Source: Peribacillus simplex NBRC 15720 = DSM 1321
Lineage (GTDB): Bacteria; Bacillota; Bacilli; Bacillales; DSM-1321
NCBI RefSeq assembly: GCF_002243645.1
Contig: NZ_CP017704.1
Span: 2,746,001 to 2,810,000, forward strand
Reading direction: 5' to 3'
DNA: 64,000 bases
Part shown: piece after piece, positions 54,173 through 63,254 of the stretch
How positions within the stretch are numbered: the stretch's first letter is position 1
Layout: each line of letters starts with the position of its first letter
The notes under the pieces: model-generated
Told to the model about the DNA's origin: nothing
What the model saw: the letters and a program-made list of their open reading frames with translations, nothing else
Database searches by the model: none
Program-made: the position numbers and the translations under genes

Positions 54173-54427
54173 ATGGAACAAAATCGTGTAATGAGACAAC
54201 AAATTGAAGAAGAGATAAAGGAAGTTGAGACGAAACCGAATCGTAGAATCAAGGTCCGTCTTTTGCCAATTTGGCTTCGTTTACTCATTGTTATCGGATT
54301 GATTTTCATTGCTGTATTATCCGGGGCACTATTAGGATACAGTGTGATTGGTGGAGGAAATGCTATGGATGTTTTCCAAAAATCCACATGGACCCATATT
54401 ATTGATATAGTGAACAAGGGCGCGTAG
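54173..54427 (+). CDS. Small EpuA-like membrane protein
   Basis: The product is 84 aa: an acidic N-terminal helix (MEQNRVMRQQIEEEIKEVE), a basic patch, one membrane span (about residues 35-57) and a short outside tail. It fits the EpuA family, often mislabelled as an RNA polymerase beta subunit in genome annotations. It lies between flhP and fabZ. The AAAAGGAGC site is about 16 bases from ATG 54173, longer than usual; no better start is visible. The function is unknown. Confidence 0.75.
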   Translation: MEQNRVMRQQIEEEIKEVETKPNRRIKVRLLPIWLRLLIVIGLIFIAVLSGALLGYSVIGGGNAMDVFQKSTWTHIIDIVNKGA

Positions 54428-54554
54428 TCCCATGTTTTTTGAGGTAGTTGCTGTCGTTATCGAATTTATATTACATGGCAACTACGCCTCTGTCCTCATG
54501 ACAGGGGCGAGTTTACGTTATGTTTGAAATATTTAAGTCATAGGAGGAACAAGT

Positions 54555-54983
54555 ATGCTTGATATCACACAAATAAAGGAAATTATTCCGCATCGTTACC
54601 CATTCTTATTAGTCGACCGGATCATAGAAATAGATGAAGGGAAAAGAGCGGTTGGATTGAAGAATGTCTCAGCAAATGAAGAATTCTTTAATGGTCATTT
54701 CCCCGATTATCCAGTAATGCCTGGTGTTTTAATTGTTGAGGCATTAGCGCAAGTTGGCGCTGTAGCCGTTTTGAAGCAAGAAGAATACAAAGGACGGCTT
54801 GCATTTTTCGCTGGGATTGATAATTGCCGCTTTAAAAAGCAAGTTAAACCAGGTGATCAGCTGCGTCTGGAAGTGGAAATAGTGCGTATGAGAGGGTCAA
54901 TGGGTAAAGGGAAAGCAGTGGCAACGGTAGATGGAGAAACAGCATGTGAAGCCGATATCATGTTTGCTTTTGGTGACAAATAA
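54555..54983 (+). CDS. fabZ: 3-hydroxyacyl-[acyl-carrier-protein] dehydratase FabZ
   Basis: FabZ dehydrates 3-hydroxyacyl-ACP in type II fatty acid elongation. The product is 142 aa with a single hot-dog domain. The catalytic pair is H48 ([11 protein letters not shown]) and E62 (LIVEALAQ). The start [13 protein letters not shown] is conserved. TAGGAGGAACAAGT precedes the ATG. It corresponds to B. subtilis fabZ (ywpB) in the same neighbourhood. Confidence 0.97.
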   Translation: MLDITQIKEIIPHRYPFLLVDRIIEIDEGKRAVGLKNVSANEEFFNGHFPDYPVMPGVLIVEALAQVGAVAVLKQEEYKGRLAFFAGIDNCRFKKQVKPGDQLRLEVEIVRMRGSMGKGKAVATVDGETACEADIMFAFGDK

Positions 54984-55133
54984 GAAGTGCATTCATTTTC
55001 CTTGAAAGGGAAATAGAATATTTTAATTATATTTCTCAAAAAAAGGTTTAAGGAATCGTGAAGCGGTGTATATAAAGCACTGCATTGCTTTTTAAAGCAA
55101 GAGCGGTTTTTAGAACTTTCTATTCTCCCTTTG

Positions 55134-55167
55134 AATGCCGGACATTTTTAAATGTCCGGCATTTTTT
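55134..55167 (+). terminator. fabZ transcript terminator
   Basis: AATGCCGGACATTT pairs perfectly with AAATGTCCGGCATT and is followed by T residues. It lies 150 bases after fabZ; the intervening stretch has TGCTTT/AAAGCA hairpins but no gene. Confidence 0.93.
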
Positions 55168-55291
55168 ATTGATTAAGTTCCAATAAATACGAGCTAAGCG
55201 GATTTTCTTATTAAATTTAAAATAGGGCGCAAGTTATTTTCACATTCGGGCAAAATAGCTAATGATTAAGAAAGAAGGGAGGTTGCCAAAA

Positions 55292-55582
55292 ATGATGAAG
55301 AAAATTTTTGCACTAATTGGGGGATCTTTATTATCTATTATGTTCCTTGCTGGATGTGGAACTGATGATAATGACAACAATCCCGCACCAGAAGATGATA
55401 ACAACATCATTGAAGATGATAACAATGATCTAAATGATAACAACGGCAAGGATGATAACGACATGAATGATAACGATGATGGAGTGCTTGATAACGACAA
55501 TAATGACGTTGATGATAACATCGATAATGATGCCGATGACTTGATTGAAGACAATGATAAAAATGACGACAAAAATAAGTAA
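55292..55582 (+). CDS. Asp/Asn-rich lipoprotein, unknown function
   Basis: The product is 96 aa. A lipoprotein signal ends in LAGC with C22 as the lipidation site. Nearly all the rest is Asp and Asn with a few Glu, Lys and Ile, as DDN and NDD runs, so the mature part should be an extended, highly acidic, disordered surface chain. Calcium or cation binding is plausible but unproven. ATG 55292 or ATG 55295 is the start, behind GGGAGGTTGCC. I know no named family. It is flanked by its own terminator. Confidence 0.75.
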   Translation: MMKKIFALIGGSLLSIMFLAGCGTDDNDNNPAPEDDNNIIEDDNNDLNDNNGKDDNDMNDNDDGVLDNDNNDVDDNIDNDADDLIEDNDKNDDKNK

Positions 55583-55598
55583 TTAGCACAAAATGGAA

Positions 55599-55657
55599 AG
55601 ACTGGCTTAGATAAGAAGAGGATTAATATCCTTATTCGTCTAAGTCAGTCTTTTTTA
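55599..55657. terminator. Long-stem terminator between the lipoprotein gene and ywpF
   Basis: AGACTGGCTTAGA pairs with TCTAAGTCAGTCT, and AGGAT with ATCCT further in, with few mismatches, followed by a T-run. It may act for both convergent genes. Confidence 0.9.
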
Positions 55658-55697
55658 TGTGCATTCGATTAGGGAATGGGAATTAAGGGAAGGGTTT

Positions 55698-56132
55698 TTA
55701 TTTATTAGTTGCTAATTTAGGCTTTGAGCGGATTTTTTGCTTGAACTCTTTTAATAATTCATCGCCGGATAGACCTTTTTGAACCAAATCTTCAAGAAGG
55801 AGTTCTGCATATTTGCTCCGTGTTTTTTGGATGTGACCAACGAATAAAAGGCTATAATGGTTGCCCACTTTTCTTATTGTGCGTAAAACAGTGTGAAACA
55901 AAGCCGGTTCATTGTCCTTTTTGGTAATGACGGCCTGGATATACACCTCTCCGTCAATATTGGGAAGTGAGGATTCAAGCTCCTTGAAATGGTTTTCTTC
56001 TACAAAGGCTTCCAATAACCATGTTCTAGCGTCGTTTTCTTTATTTATAATCAGTCCATCTGTTAATGCAATATCAATCAAGTTTAAATTCTCAGTAACA
56101 ATTTGCAACGTGATCAATTTAAATGATTTCAT
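55698..56132 (-). CDS. ywpF: YwpF-like protein
   Basis: The product is 144 aa and matches the YwpF-like family by sequence (start MKSFKLITLQIV) and synteny: it lies divergent to ssbB as in B. subtilis. GGAGGAATTAG precedes the ATG on the minus strand. The protein is a soluble mixed alpha/beta type with a basic tail (KIRSKPKLATNK). The function is unknown. Confidence 0.85.
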   Translation of the reverse strand: MKSFKLITLQIVTENLNLIDIALTDGLIINKENDARTWLLEAFVEENHFKELESSLPNIDGEVYIQAVITKKDNEPALFHTVLRTIRKVGNHYSLLFVGHIQKTRSKYAELLLEDLVQKGLSGDELLKEFKQKIRSKPKLATNK

Positions 56133-56490
56133 CTAATTCCTCCGTTTCTTGCCAGAAGAGCGGTAATTACCTCTCTTAATCGTAAATTTTGAAATGTACA
56201 TATCGATTAATCCTTTTAAAGGTAATTATATCATACTAAAAAAAAGTCTCTTAATGAAATGAAAACCCAACATTTGTCTAAATTATGAAGGATAGAATAA
56301 AAATTTGCAAAATATTTAATTTTGTTAACTATTCGTTTTTCAACTGACTTTAATCGAAAAAAAATGATTTTGCATCCATTCTAACGGTTTTTTATGAAGA
56401 AAAAGGGTGTAATAAGGCCATTTCCTTCATTTTTTAATCGATGGAAGAAAGAGTATGATTAAAGCATATTAAAGAGGAAGGAGTGAAAAA
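56133..56490. other. ywpF-ssbB divergent intergenic region
   Basis: This AT-rich 358-base gap holds no gene. One perfect AAAA-N5-TTTT box (56359-56371) and a one-mismatch box (56311-56323) are present, 35 bases apart. ComK sites need such pairs at fixed shorter spacings, so control of ssbB by ComK is possible but not supported. Confidence 0.35.
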
Positions 56491-56853
56491 ATGATTAACC
56501 AAGTTACCCTCGTCGGCAGGCTTACGAAGGATCCCGAATTAAGATACACATCCGATGGCAAGGCTGTTTCCAATATCACGTTAGCAGTCAACCGGAACTT
56601 CCGTAATACTGTCGGTAACTATGAGGCAGACTTTGTACAGTGTATCATATGGAAAAAGTCGGCTGAAAATACTGCTCAATATTGTAAAAAAGGTGCCATA
56701 ATCGGCATAACTGGCAGAATACAAACAAGGAGATACGAAAATCAGGAGGGTAAATATGTATATGTAACTGAGGTGGTCGCCGAGAGAGTTCAATTCATTG
56801 GGTCTAAACAAACTGATGTTAAGCCCAAGGATTTTGAACATATTGGTTTATAG
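56491..56853 (+). CDS. ssbB: Single-stranded DNA-binding protein SsbB
   Basis: SsbB is the shorter SSB paralog used during competence in B. subtilis. The product is 120 aa with one OB fold (about residues 1-105: [20 protein letters not shown] and [22 protein letters not shown]). The usual acidic tail DDDIPF is missing; the protein ends EHIGL. Lack of the tail fits SsbB rather than SsbA. It has AAGGAGTG before ATG 56491 and sits beside ywpF as in B. subtilis. Confidence 0.93.
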   Translation: MINQVTLVGRLTKDPELRYTSDGKAVSNITLAVNRNFRNTVGNYEADFVQCIIWKKSAENTAQYCKKGAIIGITGRIQTRRYENQEGKYVYVTEVVAERVQFIGSKQTDVKPKDFEHIGL

Positions 56854-56999
56854 TGATACGTGGAGAGGTTAGGTATGATAGCTTGCCTAAGGACGGAAGC
56901 AAGATTGTTTTTAAGAATATGTAAGAGTGGAATAAACTTAGTGATTTATTCCGTCATGTGGTGAAGGCCAATGTGAAAACTTCTAATAATGAATATTAG
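56853..56999 (+). pseudogene. Possible short gene remnant with one in-frame stop
   Basis: One frame from the base after ssbB runs for 48 codons with a single TAA at 56922. The two parts read SLPKDGSKIVFKNM and EWNKLSDLFRHVVKANVKTSN. The composition is protein-like and basic, but I recognise no family. It has no ribosome site of its own. It may be chance. Confidence 0.3.
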
Positions 57000-57091
57000 G
57001 ACGGATTCATTTGATGCTTACTCAATTGGAAACACAAAAAAGTATTTATATGACCATAATGAAAAATAAATGCAAAGAATTTCAGCACTAT

Positions 57092-57251
57092 TTAATAAAA
57101 CTTGATAGTAGTATATATAATTCATTTTCATCCATTTATTCCCCAAAGCTAATATAGCTTTTTCCCCGCTGGAAACCCCGATTTACCCTCAATAAAATCG
57201 AGATATCTGATTTCCCCCTTGTATTGACTGCAAATAAGCAGTCTTTTTTTT
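57092..57251 (+). ncRNA. Candidate C-rich small RNA
   Basis: TTAATA (57092-57097), an 18-base spacer and a perfect TATAAT (57116-57121) could start a transcript near 57128. It would end at a clear terminator, GACTGC-AAATAA-GCAGTC plus eight T (57226-57251), giving about 124 nt. No frame or ribosome site fits. Inside are hairpin AAAGCTA-ATA-TAGCTTT (57145-57161) and hairpin CGATTT/AAATCG (57179-57200) with a CCCTC loop. Unpaired CCCC runs lie at 57141, 57164 and 57176, and CCCCC at 57214. C-rich single-stranded patches are how several Gram-positive sRNAs bind Shine-Dalgarno sequences. Confidence 0.5.
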
Positions 57252-57399
57252 GTGCCAAAATGTGTGTAAATAGAAAAAATAAAAAAATAATTCTGTTAAA
57301 TTAGAATTTTTAGAAAATATATTGTAATATTTTAATTTTGATGCAATAATAAACCCAATAATATAATTGGAAAAAAAGTTATATATAGGAAGTGATTTG

Positions 57400-58404
57400 A
57401 TGGACGAACCAATTATTAAGGTGAATGGGCTGCGAACCAGTTTTCGTACTGACGATGGGGTGATCCCTGTCGTGAATTCAATCGATTTTCATGTCAATCC
57501 TGGTGAGGTTTTAGGGATTGTAGGAGAATCGGGATGCGGAAAAAGCGTAACTTCTCTGTCCATCATGGGTCTGGTTTCTTCACCGGCTGGTAAGGTGGAG
57601 GGGGAAATCCTTTTTAAAGGAGAGAACATCGCAAATGCCTCTGAAGCGAAAATGAGAAAAATTCGCGGGAATGATATAGCGATGATATTTCAGGAACCGA
57701 TGACAAGCTTGAATCCAGTGTTCACTATTGGCGAGCAGTTGATCGAGACGCTTCGAATACATAAAAAATGGAACAAAAAACAGGCACGACATAGAGCGGT
57801 GGAAATGTTGAAGCTGGTTGGGCTTGGCCGTGCCGAGGAATTGCTCAAAGAATATCCGCATCAGCTTTCAGGCGGAATGAGACAAAGGGTCATGATAGCA
57901 ATGGCCATGATTTGTGAGCCGAAACTCCTTATAGCCGATGAACCGACAACGGCTTTGGATGTGACGATCCAGGCACAAATCCTAGAGTTAATGAAGAATT
58001 TAAATAAAGAAACTGACACGGCAATCATGATGATTACCCATGATCTTGGGGTAGTGGCGCAAATGTGTGAACGTGTCATTGTCATGTATGCCGGCAAGGT
58101 AATAGAGGAAGGAAATGTGCAAACGATTTTCCAAAACCCTAAGCATCCTTATACTGTCGGTTTACTTCAGTCGATTCCGGATATGCGAATAAAGAAAGAG
58201 CGTCTTTACTCAATACCGGGTAATGTGCCAAAACCTGGGACAAGCAACCTCGGGTGCCAGTTTGCCCCTCGGTGCGCCCATGCCATGGAGCAATGTATAA
58301 ATGAGACCCCGTCTCTTTTGAAATTCGATGAGGGTCAGCATGTACGCTGCTGGCTGTATGAAGATGGGAAAGGAGCTGCCTTGCATGAATCAAACATTGG
58401 TTAA
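57400..58404 (+). CDS. Peptide ABC transporter ATP-binding protein (DppD/OppD/AppD type)
   Basis: One of two ATPases powering a peptide importer. The product is 334 aa. Walker A is GESGCGKS, the signature is LSGGMRQRV, and Walker B is [12 protein letters not shown]. The C-terminal oligopeptide-transporter extension has [12 protein letters not shown] and the cysteine-bearing [15 protein letters not shown] chose ATG 57400, behind TAGGAAGTG. The order ATPase-ATPase-binding protein-permease-permease is that of B. subtilis appDFABC. It overlaps the next gene by 20 bases. Confidence 0.93.
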   Translation: MDEPIIKVNGLRTSFRTDDGVIPVVNSIDFHVNPGEVLGIVGESGCGKSVTSLSIMGLVSSPAGKVEGEILFKGENIANASEAKMRKIRGNDIAMIFQEPMTSLNPVFTIGEQLIETLRIHKKWNKKQARHRAVEMLKLVGLGRAEELLKEYPHQLSGGMRQRVMIAMAMICEPKLLIADEPTTALDVTIQAQILELMKNLNKETDTAIMMITHDLGVVAQMCERVIVMYAGKVIEEGNVQTIFQNPKHPYTVGLLQSIPDMRIKKERLYSIPGNVPKPGTSNLGCQFAPRCAHAMEQCINETPSLLKFDEGQHVRCWLYEDGKGAALHESNIG

Positions 58405-59353
58405 GGTAGAAAACCTAAAGAAGCATTTTCCGATTAAAGGAGGAGTTCTAGGAAAGACCATTGGAGAGGTCAAGGCAGTGGATGGTTTGTCTTTTTCCAT
58501 TTATAAAGGGGAAACCTTAGGACTTGTCGGTGAAAGCGGTTGCGGAAAGTCTACGACGGGAAGATTATTGCTTCGATTGCTTGAACCGAGTGAGGGTAAT
58601 GTTTATTTCGAAGGAAAGGACCTGACGGCTTTATCTTCCAGTGAAATGAGAAAGATGCGCCGTGAAATGCAGATGGTCTTCCAGGATCCATTCGCTTCCC
58701 TCAATCCCAGGCATACTATTGAAAAAATATTGGAAGAACCGCTCATCGTTCATGGGGTTAAAGATAAAAAGGCGCGAAAGGCCCGTGTACAGGAACTCCT
58801 TAAGGTTGTTGGCTTAAGCAGTTACCATGCTAAAAGGTATCCTCATCAATTCAGCGGGGGCCAGCGGCAGCGTATTGGCATCGCGAGGGCACTTGCAGTC
58901 AACCCGAAACTGATTATTGCCGATGAGCCGGTATCTGCACTGGATGTGTCGATTCAGGCCCAGGTCTTGAATCTGTTGCAGGATTTGCAGGAAGATTTTG
59001 ATTTGACCTACTTGTTTATTGCCCATGATCTTGGAGTGGTAAGGCATATCTCCGACCGTGTCGGTGTCATGTATCTTGGGCATATAGTTGAATTGACGGA
59101 AAGTGAAGGTCTTTATGAAGATCCGCTTCATCCATATACGCAGGCTTTATTATCAGCCGTGCCGATCCCGGATGTGGAATACAAGGGGGATAGGGTAATC
59201 CTGCAGGGAGATGTTCCAAGCCCATCAAACCCGCCTGCTGGCTGTCCATTCCATACGAGGTGTCCGAAGGCGATGGCAGAATGCAAAACGGAAAAGCCAA
59301 TCCTGAATGAACATAAACCTGGTCACTACGTTGCTTGTCATCTATACAATTGA
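58385..59353 (+). CDS. Peptide ABC transporter ATP-binding protein (DppF/OppF/AppF type)
   Basis: This is the second ATPase of the importer. The product is 322 aa. Walker A is GESGCGKST, the signature [13 protein letters not shown], and Walker [13 protein letters not shown]. The tail has [12 protein letters not shown] and [14 protein letters not shown], which in relatives bind a [4Fe-4S] cluster or stabilise the domain. ATG 58385 lies inside the end of the upstream gene with AAAGGAGC before it; a longer upstream frame from 58328 is not conserved. Confidence 0.93.
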   Translation: MNQTLVKVENLKKHFPIKGGVLGKTIGEVKAVDGLSFSIYKGETLGLVGESGCGKSTTGRLLLRLLEPSEGNVYFEGKDLTALSSSEMRKMRREMQMVFQDPFASLNPRHTIEKILEEPLIVHGVKDKKARKARVQELLKVVGLSSYHAKRYPHQFSGGQRQRIGIARALAVNPKLIIADEPVSALDVSIQAQVLNLLQDLQEDFDLTYLFIAHDLGVVRHISDRVGVMYLGHIVELTESEGLYEDPLHPYTQALLSAVPIPDVEYKGDRVILQGDVPSPSNPPAGCPFHTRCPKAMAECKTEKPILNEHKPGHYVACHLYN

Positions 59354-59395
59354 CACGACGTATACATAAATTCGCAAATAATAAGGGGGAAGAAT

Positions 59396-61012
59396 ATGAA
59401 GAAAACATTGGCATTATTGCTGACTGGTATCCTGGCTCTTTCGCTAGCGCTTGCAGGATGCTCCTCGTCTACATCAAAAGAGAAAGATGAGGGTAAAGGG
59501 GGTACGAGTGAAGCCAAGGGCGGCGTATTGATATACGGTAAAGGTGGAGATGCTGTCGGTCTTGACCCAGCTATCGTAACCGATGGGGAATCATTCATCG
59601 TCACACAGCAGATCTTTGAAACGCTTGTGAAATATGGGGAAGATAATACGGAAATCAATCCAGGTCTTGCAGAATCATGGGAAGTGTCCGATGATGCAAA
59701 AACATACACATTCAAATTGAAAACCGGCATCAAGTTCCATGATGGTACGGATTTCAATGCAGATGCGGTCGTAAAAAACTTTCAACGTTGGGCACAAAGT
59801 AAGGATGAGGGTAAATTCGCTTACTATGCGTCCATGTTCGGAGGGTTTGAAGGTGATGAGGGCCATGTGATCAAAGAAGTTAAAGCGATCGATGCCAGCA
59901 CGGTGGAATTCACGTTGAACCGTCCGCAGGCGCCGTTCCTGAAAAACCTTGCCATGCCTACATTTGCAATAGCCAGTCCGGCTGCAATTGAAAAAGAGGG
60001 TGACGGCTTCACTAAAAATCCATCTGGTACAGGTCCTTTCAAATTCAAATCATGGAAACCTGGCGATACGATTGAAGTGGTGAAAAACGATGACTATTGG
60101 CAAGATGGACTGCCAAAACTTGATGGAATCACGTTTAAGGTCATTAAAGATAACTCTGCGCGACTAAATGCTGCAATCAAGGGTGAAATCGACCTGATGG
60201 ACGGGTTGAACCCAAGTGATATCAGTAAAGTTACAGGAGATGAAAAACTGCAAATATTCGAACGTGCATCCATGAACGTCGGGTACTTTGCTTTCAATGT
60301 TGAGAAAGCGCCATTCGACAAGAAAGAAGTGCGTCAAGCCATCTCGCATTTGATCAACAAAAAGGAAATCATTGATAATTTTTATGAAGGCACAGCAGAG
60401 CCTGCCAAGAATCCTATGCCGCCATCCGTTTCTGGCTACAATGACAAAGTCGAAGACTATGATTACGATGTAGAAAAAGCGAAAGAACTGCTGAAAAAAG
60501 CTGGACTTGAAGACGGATTTAAAATGGACCTTTGGGCAATGCCGGTACCGCGCCCATATATGCCAGATGGTCAAAAAGTGGCTGAAGCCATTCAAGCAAG
60601 CCTAAAACAAGTCGGCATCGAAGCGAATATCGTTTCGTACGAGTGGGCTGCATATTTAGAGAAAGTGCAGGCTGGTGAAGCCCAATCCTTCATGATGGGA
60701 TGGACAGGCGATAATGGAGATGCAGATAACTTCCTTTATACATTATTGGATAAAGATAATATCGGCTCCAACAACTATGCCCGTTATGCAAACGATGAAG
60801 TGCATGACCTATTGATTGATGCTCAGTCAACGGCAGATGAAGCCAAGCGTAATGAGTTATATGGAAAAGCCCAGGAAATCATCCATGATGAAGCACCATG
60901 GGTACCGCTTGTCCACTCTTTACCGCAGCTAGCCGGATCTAAGACGGTCAAAGGGTTTGTTCCACATCCGACTGGTTCACAATCCCTTGTTAATGTTTCT
61001 CTAGAAAATTAA
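59396..61012 (+). CDS. Peptide-binding lipoprotein (SBP family 5)
   Basis: This extracellular lipoprotein captures the substrate. The product is 538 aa with a lipoprotein signal (MKKTLALLLTGILALSLAL, lipobox LAGC) and a Ser/Lys/Glu linker. The SBP family 5 body includes GLAESWEVSDDAKTYTFKL, FHDGTDFNADAV and NPSGTGPFKFKSW. The DGLNPSDISKV and WAMPVPRPYMPDGQ segments resemble DppA-type dipeptide binders more than OppA-type ones. That points to short peptides as substrate; heme or glutathione cannot be excluded. AAGGGGGAAGAAT precedes the ATG. Confidence 0.92.
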   Translation: MKKTLALLLTGILALSLALAGCSSSTSKEKDEGKGGTSEAKGGVLIYGKGGDAVGLDPAIVTDGESFIVTQQIFETLVKYGEDNTEINPGLAESWEVSDDAKTYTFKLKTGIKFHDGTDFNADAVVKNFQRWAQSKDEGKFAYYASMFGGFEGDEGHVIKEVKAIDASTVEFTLNRPQAPFLKNLAMPTFAIASPAAIEKEGDGFTKNPSGTGPFKFKSWKPGDTIEVVKNDDYWQDGLPKLDGITFKVIKDNSARLNAAIKGEIDLMDGLNPSDISKVTGDEKLQIFERASMNVGYFAFNVEKAPFDKKEVRQAISHLINKKEIIDNFYEGTAEPAKNPMPPSVSGYNDKVEDYDYDVEKAKELLKKAGLEDGFKMDLWAMPVPRPYMPDGQKVAEAIQASLKQVGIEANIVSYEWAAYLEKVQAGEAQSFMMGWTGDNGDADNFLYTLLDKDNIGSNNYARYANDEVHDLLIDAQSTADEAKRNELYGKAQEIIHDEAPWVPLVHSLPQLAGSKTVKGFVPHPTGSQSLVNVSLEN

Positions 61013-61019
61013 CCGTACG

Positions 61020-61060
61020 AACCGGGTAGTATGGAGTCTTGCATGCTTCCCGGTTTTGTT
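61020..61060 (+). terminator. Intra-operon hairpin after the binding-protein gene
   Basis: AACCGGG pairs with CCCGGTT, enclosing further partial pairing, followed by a T-rich stretch. It lies between the binding-protein gene and the permeases and may be a leaky terminator or stability element. Confidence 0.6.
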
Positions 61061-61127
61061 ATGGAATGCATTTCAAAATGATCGAGGGCGCTTCGAAGTA
61101 CCCTTATTTAAAAGGCGGGTGATTGTT

Positions 61128-62132
61128 TTGTTTTCCTATACCGTACGACGTTTAGGATCTCTCATTCCAGTGTTACTCGGAATGGCGTTTATTGTATTCA
61201 TGATGATTCGGGCGATTCCTGGAAACCCAGCACAGGTGATTCTAGGGCAGCAAGCAACAGAAGAGGCAGTCGCTGCAATGACAAAGGAACTTGGTCTGGA
61301 TAAACCTTGGTTCATTCAATTTTGGGATTACTTATCAGGCCTGTTAAAGGGTGATCTGGGTGTATCGTTAAAAACGAATAGTCCGGTTTCGGAAGAAATT
61401 GGGCCATACTTAATGGCAACGATAGAGCTGGCATTGATCGCCATGATCATCGCAGTTGTCATAGGTGTGAATGCAGGGATAATATCAGCTTGGTTCCAAA
61501 ACTCATGGTTTGATTATGTCGCCATGGTGATTGCTTTAATTGGTTTGTCCATGCCTATATTCTGGCTTGGATTAATGGAGCAATACATCATTTCAATTCA
61601 ATGGGATTTACTTCCGACGACAGGGAGGGACAATATCAGGGATCCCGTTGAGGCCATAACCGGCCTGTATTTGATAGATACACTCATACAGGGCAGGGTT
61701 GATCAATTTTTCGAAGTGATCAAACATCTCATTTTGCCGGGGATTGCGCTTGCGACCATTCCGATGGCCATTATTGCAAGGATGACACGTTCGTCCATGC
61801 TGGAAGTTATGAGATCGGATTTCATTCGTACGGCTCGTGCTAAAGGGATGAGAATGTTTTGGGTTGTTTACAAGCACTCCTTTAAGAATGCCCTGATTCC
61901 AGTGGTTACGGTTATCGGCCTGCAGACGGGATTACTTTTAGGCGGCGCCATTTTAACGGAAAACATTTTTGGATGGCCGGGTATCGGTACATATATTTAT
62001 GATGCAATACTATCTCGGGATTATCCGGTTATACAGTCCGGAATTCTCGTCATTGCCTTTTTGTTTGTCATGATTAATCTGGTTGTGGACTTGTTGTATG
62101 CAGCGATCGATCCTAGGATTAAGTATAAATAG
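61128..62132 (+). CDS. Peptide ABC transporter permease (DppB/AppB type)
   Basis: The product is 334 aa with six membrane spans. RAIPGNPAQVILG at the start and the EAA loop MLEVMRSDFIRTARAKGM, which contacts the ATPases, identify it. I chose TTG 61128, giving MFSYTVRRLGSLIPV, spaced from AGGCGGGTG; a longer frame from 61056 would add a non-membrane leader not seen in the family. Confidence 0.92.
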   Translation: MFSYTVRRLGSLIPVLLGMAFIVFMMIRAIPGNPAQVILGQQATEEAVAAMTKELGLDKPWFIQFWDYLSGLLKGDLGVSLKTNSPVSEEIGPYLMATIELALIAMIIAVVIGVNAGIISAWFQNSWFDYVAMVIALIGLSMPIFWLGLMEQYIISIQWDLLPTTGRDNIRDPVEAITGLYLIDTLIQGRVDQFFEVIKHLILPGIALATIPMAIIARMTRSSMLEVMRSDFIRTARAKGMRMFWVVYKHSFKNALIPVVTVIGLQTGLLLGGAILTENIFGWPGIGTYIYDAILSRDYPVIQSGILVIAFLFVMINLVVDLLYAAIDPRIKYK

Positions 62133-62144
62133 GGAGGGAAACTC

Positions 62145-63047
62145 ATGCCTGAAATAGCAACGAATACATCGCCAATCCTTCCTCCCAAAGAGGCAGAGGA
62201 AAAAGTCATCTCTCCCTGGAAGGAAGGTTGGAAAAGTTTTAGGAAAAATAAGGTAGCCCTTGTTGGTCTGGGGATTGTTACATTTTTCATCTTAATCGCC
62301 ATCTTTGCACCCCTTATAGCACCCTATTCATTTGAGGGGCAAAAGCTAAGTGATAAACATTTGGCCCCGTCTGCGGAGCATTGGTTTGGAACGGATGAAT
62401 TCGGCCGTGATATTTTGAGCCGGGTCATTTATGGCTCGCGCATATCAATAGGGGTCGGCTTCTTATCTGTTGCCGGGTCTGTAGTGGTTGGATCTTTTTT
62501 GGGAATCATTGCCGGTTATTACGGCAGGTGGATAGATACGATCATATCGAGGGTCTTTGACATCATTCTGGCCTTTCCAAGTATCTTGCTTGCCATTGCA
62601 GTAGTAGCCGTTTTGGGGCCTTCCCTTCGCAACGCACTTATTGCCATCGCCATCGTCAATGTCCCGATATTCGGCAGGCTTTTACGTTCACGGGTCTTAA
62701 CGGTGAAAGAAGAGGAATATGTAACGGCTGCGAAGGCAATTGGTATGGGGGATGGACGCATTCTCCTTCATCACGTCCTTCCGAATAGCCTTGCACCGAT
62801 TATCGTTCAAGGTACCTTGGCGATCGCAACTGCCATAATTGAATGTGCAGCACTCGGCTTTCTCGGACTCGGTGCACAGCCTCCAGCACCAGAGTGGGGA
62901 AAAATGCTTGCCGATTCCAGGGCGTTCATCATTCAAGCACCATGGACGGTTCTATTCCCTGGCCTTGCGATCATGCTTACGGTACTCGGCTTTAACCTAA
63001 TGGGGGATGGGCTGCGCGATGCCTTGGATCCAAGAATGAAAAACTAG
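62145..63047 (+). CDS. Peptide ABC transporter permease (DppC/AppC type)
   Basis: The product is 300 aa. An N-terminal cytoplasmic segment leads to the OppC_N helix (VALVGLGIVTFFILIAIFAPL) and five more spans. HWFGTDEFGRDILSRVIYGSRIS and the EAA loop EYVTAAKAIGMGDGRILLHHVLPN are family hallmarks. AGGGAGGGAAACTC precedes the ATG 12 bases after the other permease stop. It ends the operon before a terminator. Confidence 0.93.
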   Translation: MPEIATNTSPILPPKEAEEKVISPWKEGWKSFRKNKVALVGLGIVTFFILIAIFAPLIAPYSFEGQKLSDKHLAPSAEHWFGTDEFGRDILSRVIYGSRISIGVGFLSVAGSVVVGSFLGIIAGYYGRWIDTIISRVFDIILAFPSILLAIAVVAVLGPSLRNALIAIAIVNVPIFGRLLRSRVLTVKEEEYVTAAKAIGMGDGRILLHHVLPNSLAPIIVQGTLAIATAIIECAALGFLGLGAQPPAPEWGKMLADSRAFIIQAPWTVLFPGLAIMLTVLGFNLMGDGLRDALDPRMKN

Positions 63048-63056
63048 AAGTATAAG

Positions 63057-63089
63057 GGTGGTGTTAGTTTAACATCACCATCTTTTTTT
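63057..63089 (+). terminator. Peptide transporter operon terminator
   Basis: GGTGGTGTTA pairs with TAACATCACC (one wobble) and is followed by a T-run. Confidence 0.85.
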
Positions 63090-63254
63090 CGTTTAGCTTT
63101 CAAAACTATTAAAATATGAAAAATAATAACAAAATCCTAGTTGGAAATAGGAAAATAGTGACTATTACCTCTTAAAATCACCCCAAAAGTTGTGATACTT
63201 TTATACTCAGTAATAATATTCCAAAAATTGATTATTTTAGAGGAGGAAAGTTCA

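Noticed and set aside
56311..56371. ComK K-box upstream of ssbB
   Set aside because: Only one perfect AAAA-N5-TTTT box is present, and the imperfect partner is 35 bases away, not at an accepted spacing.
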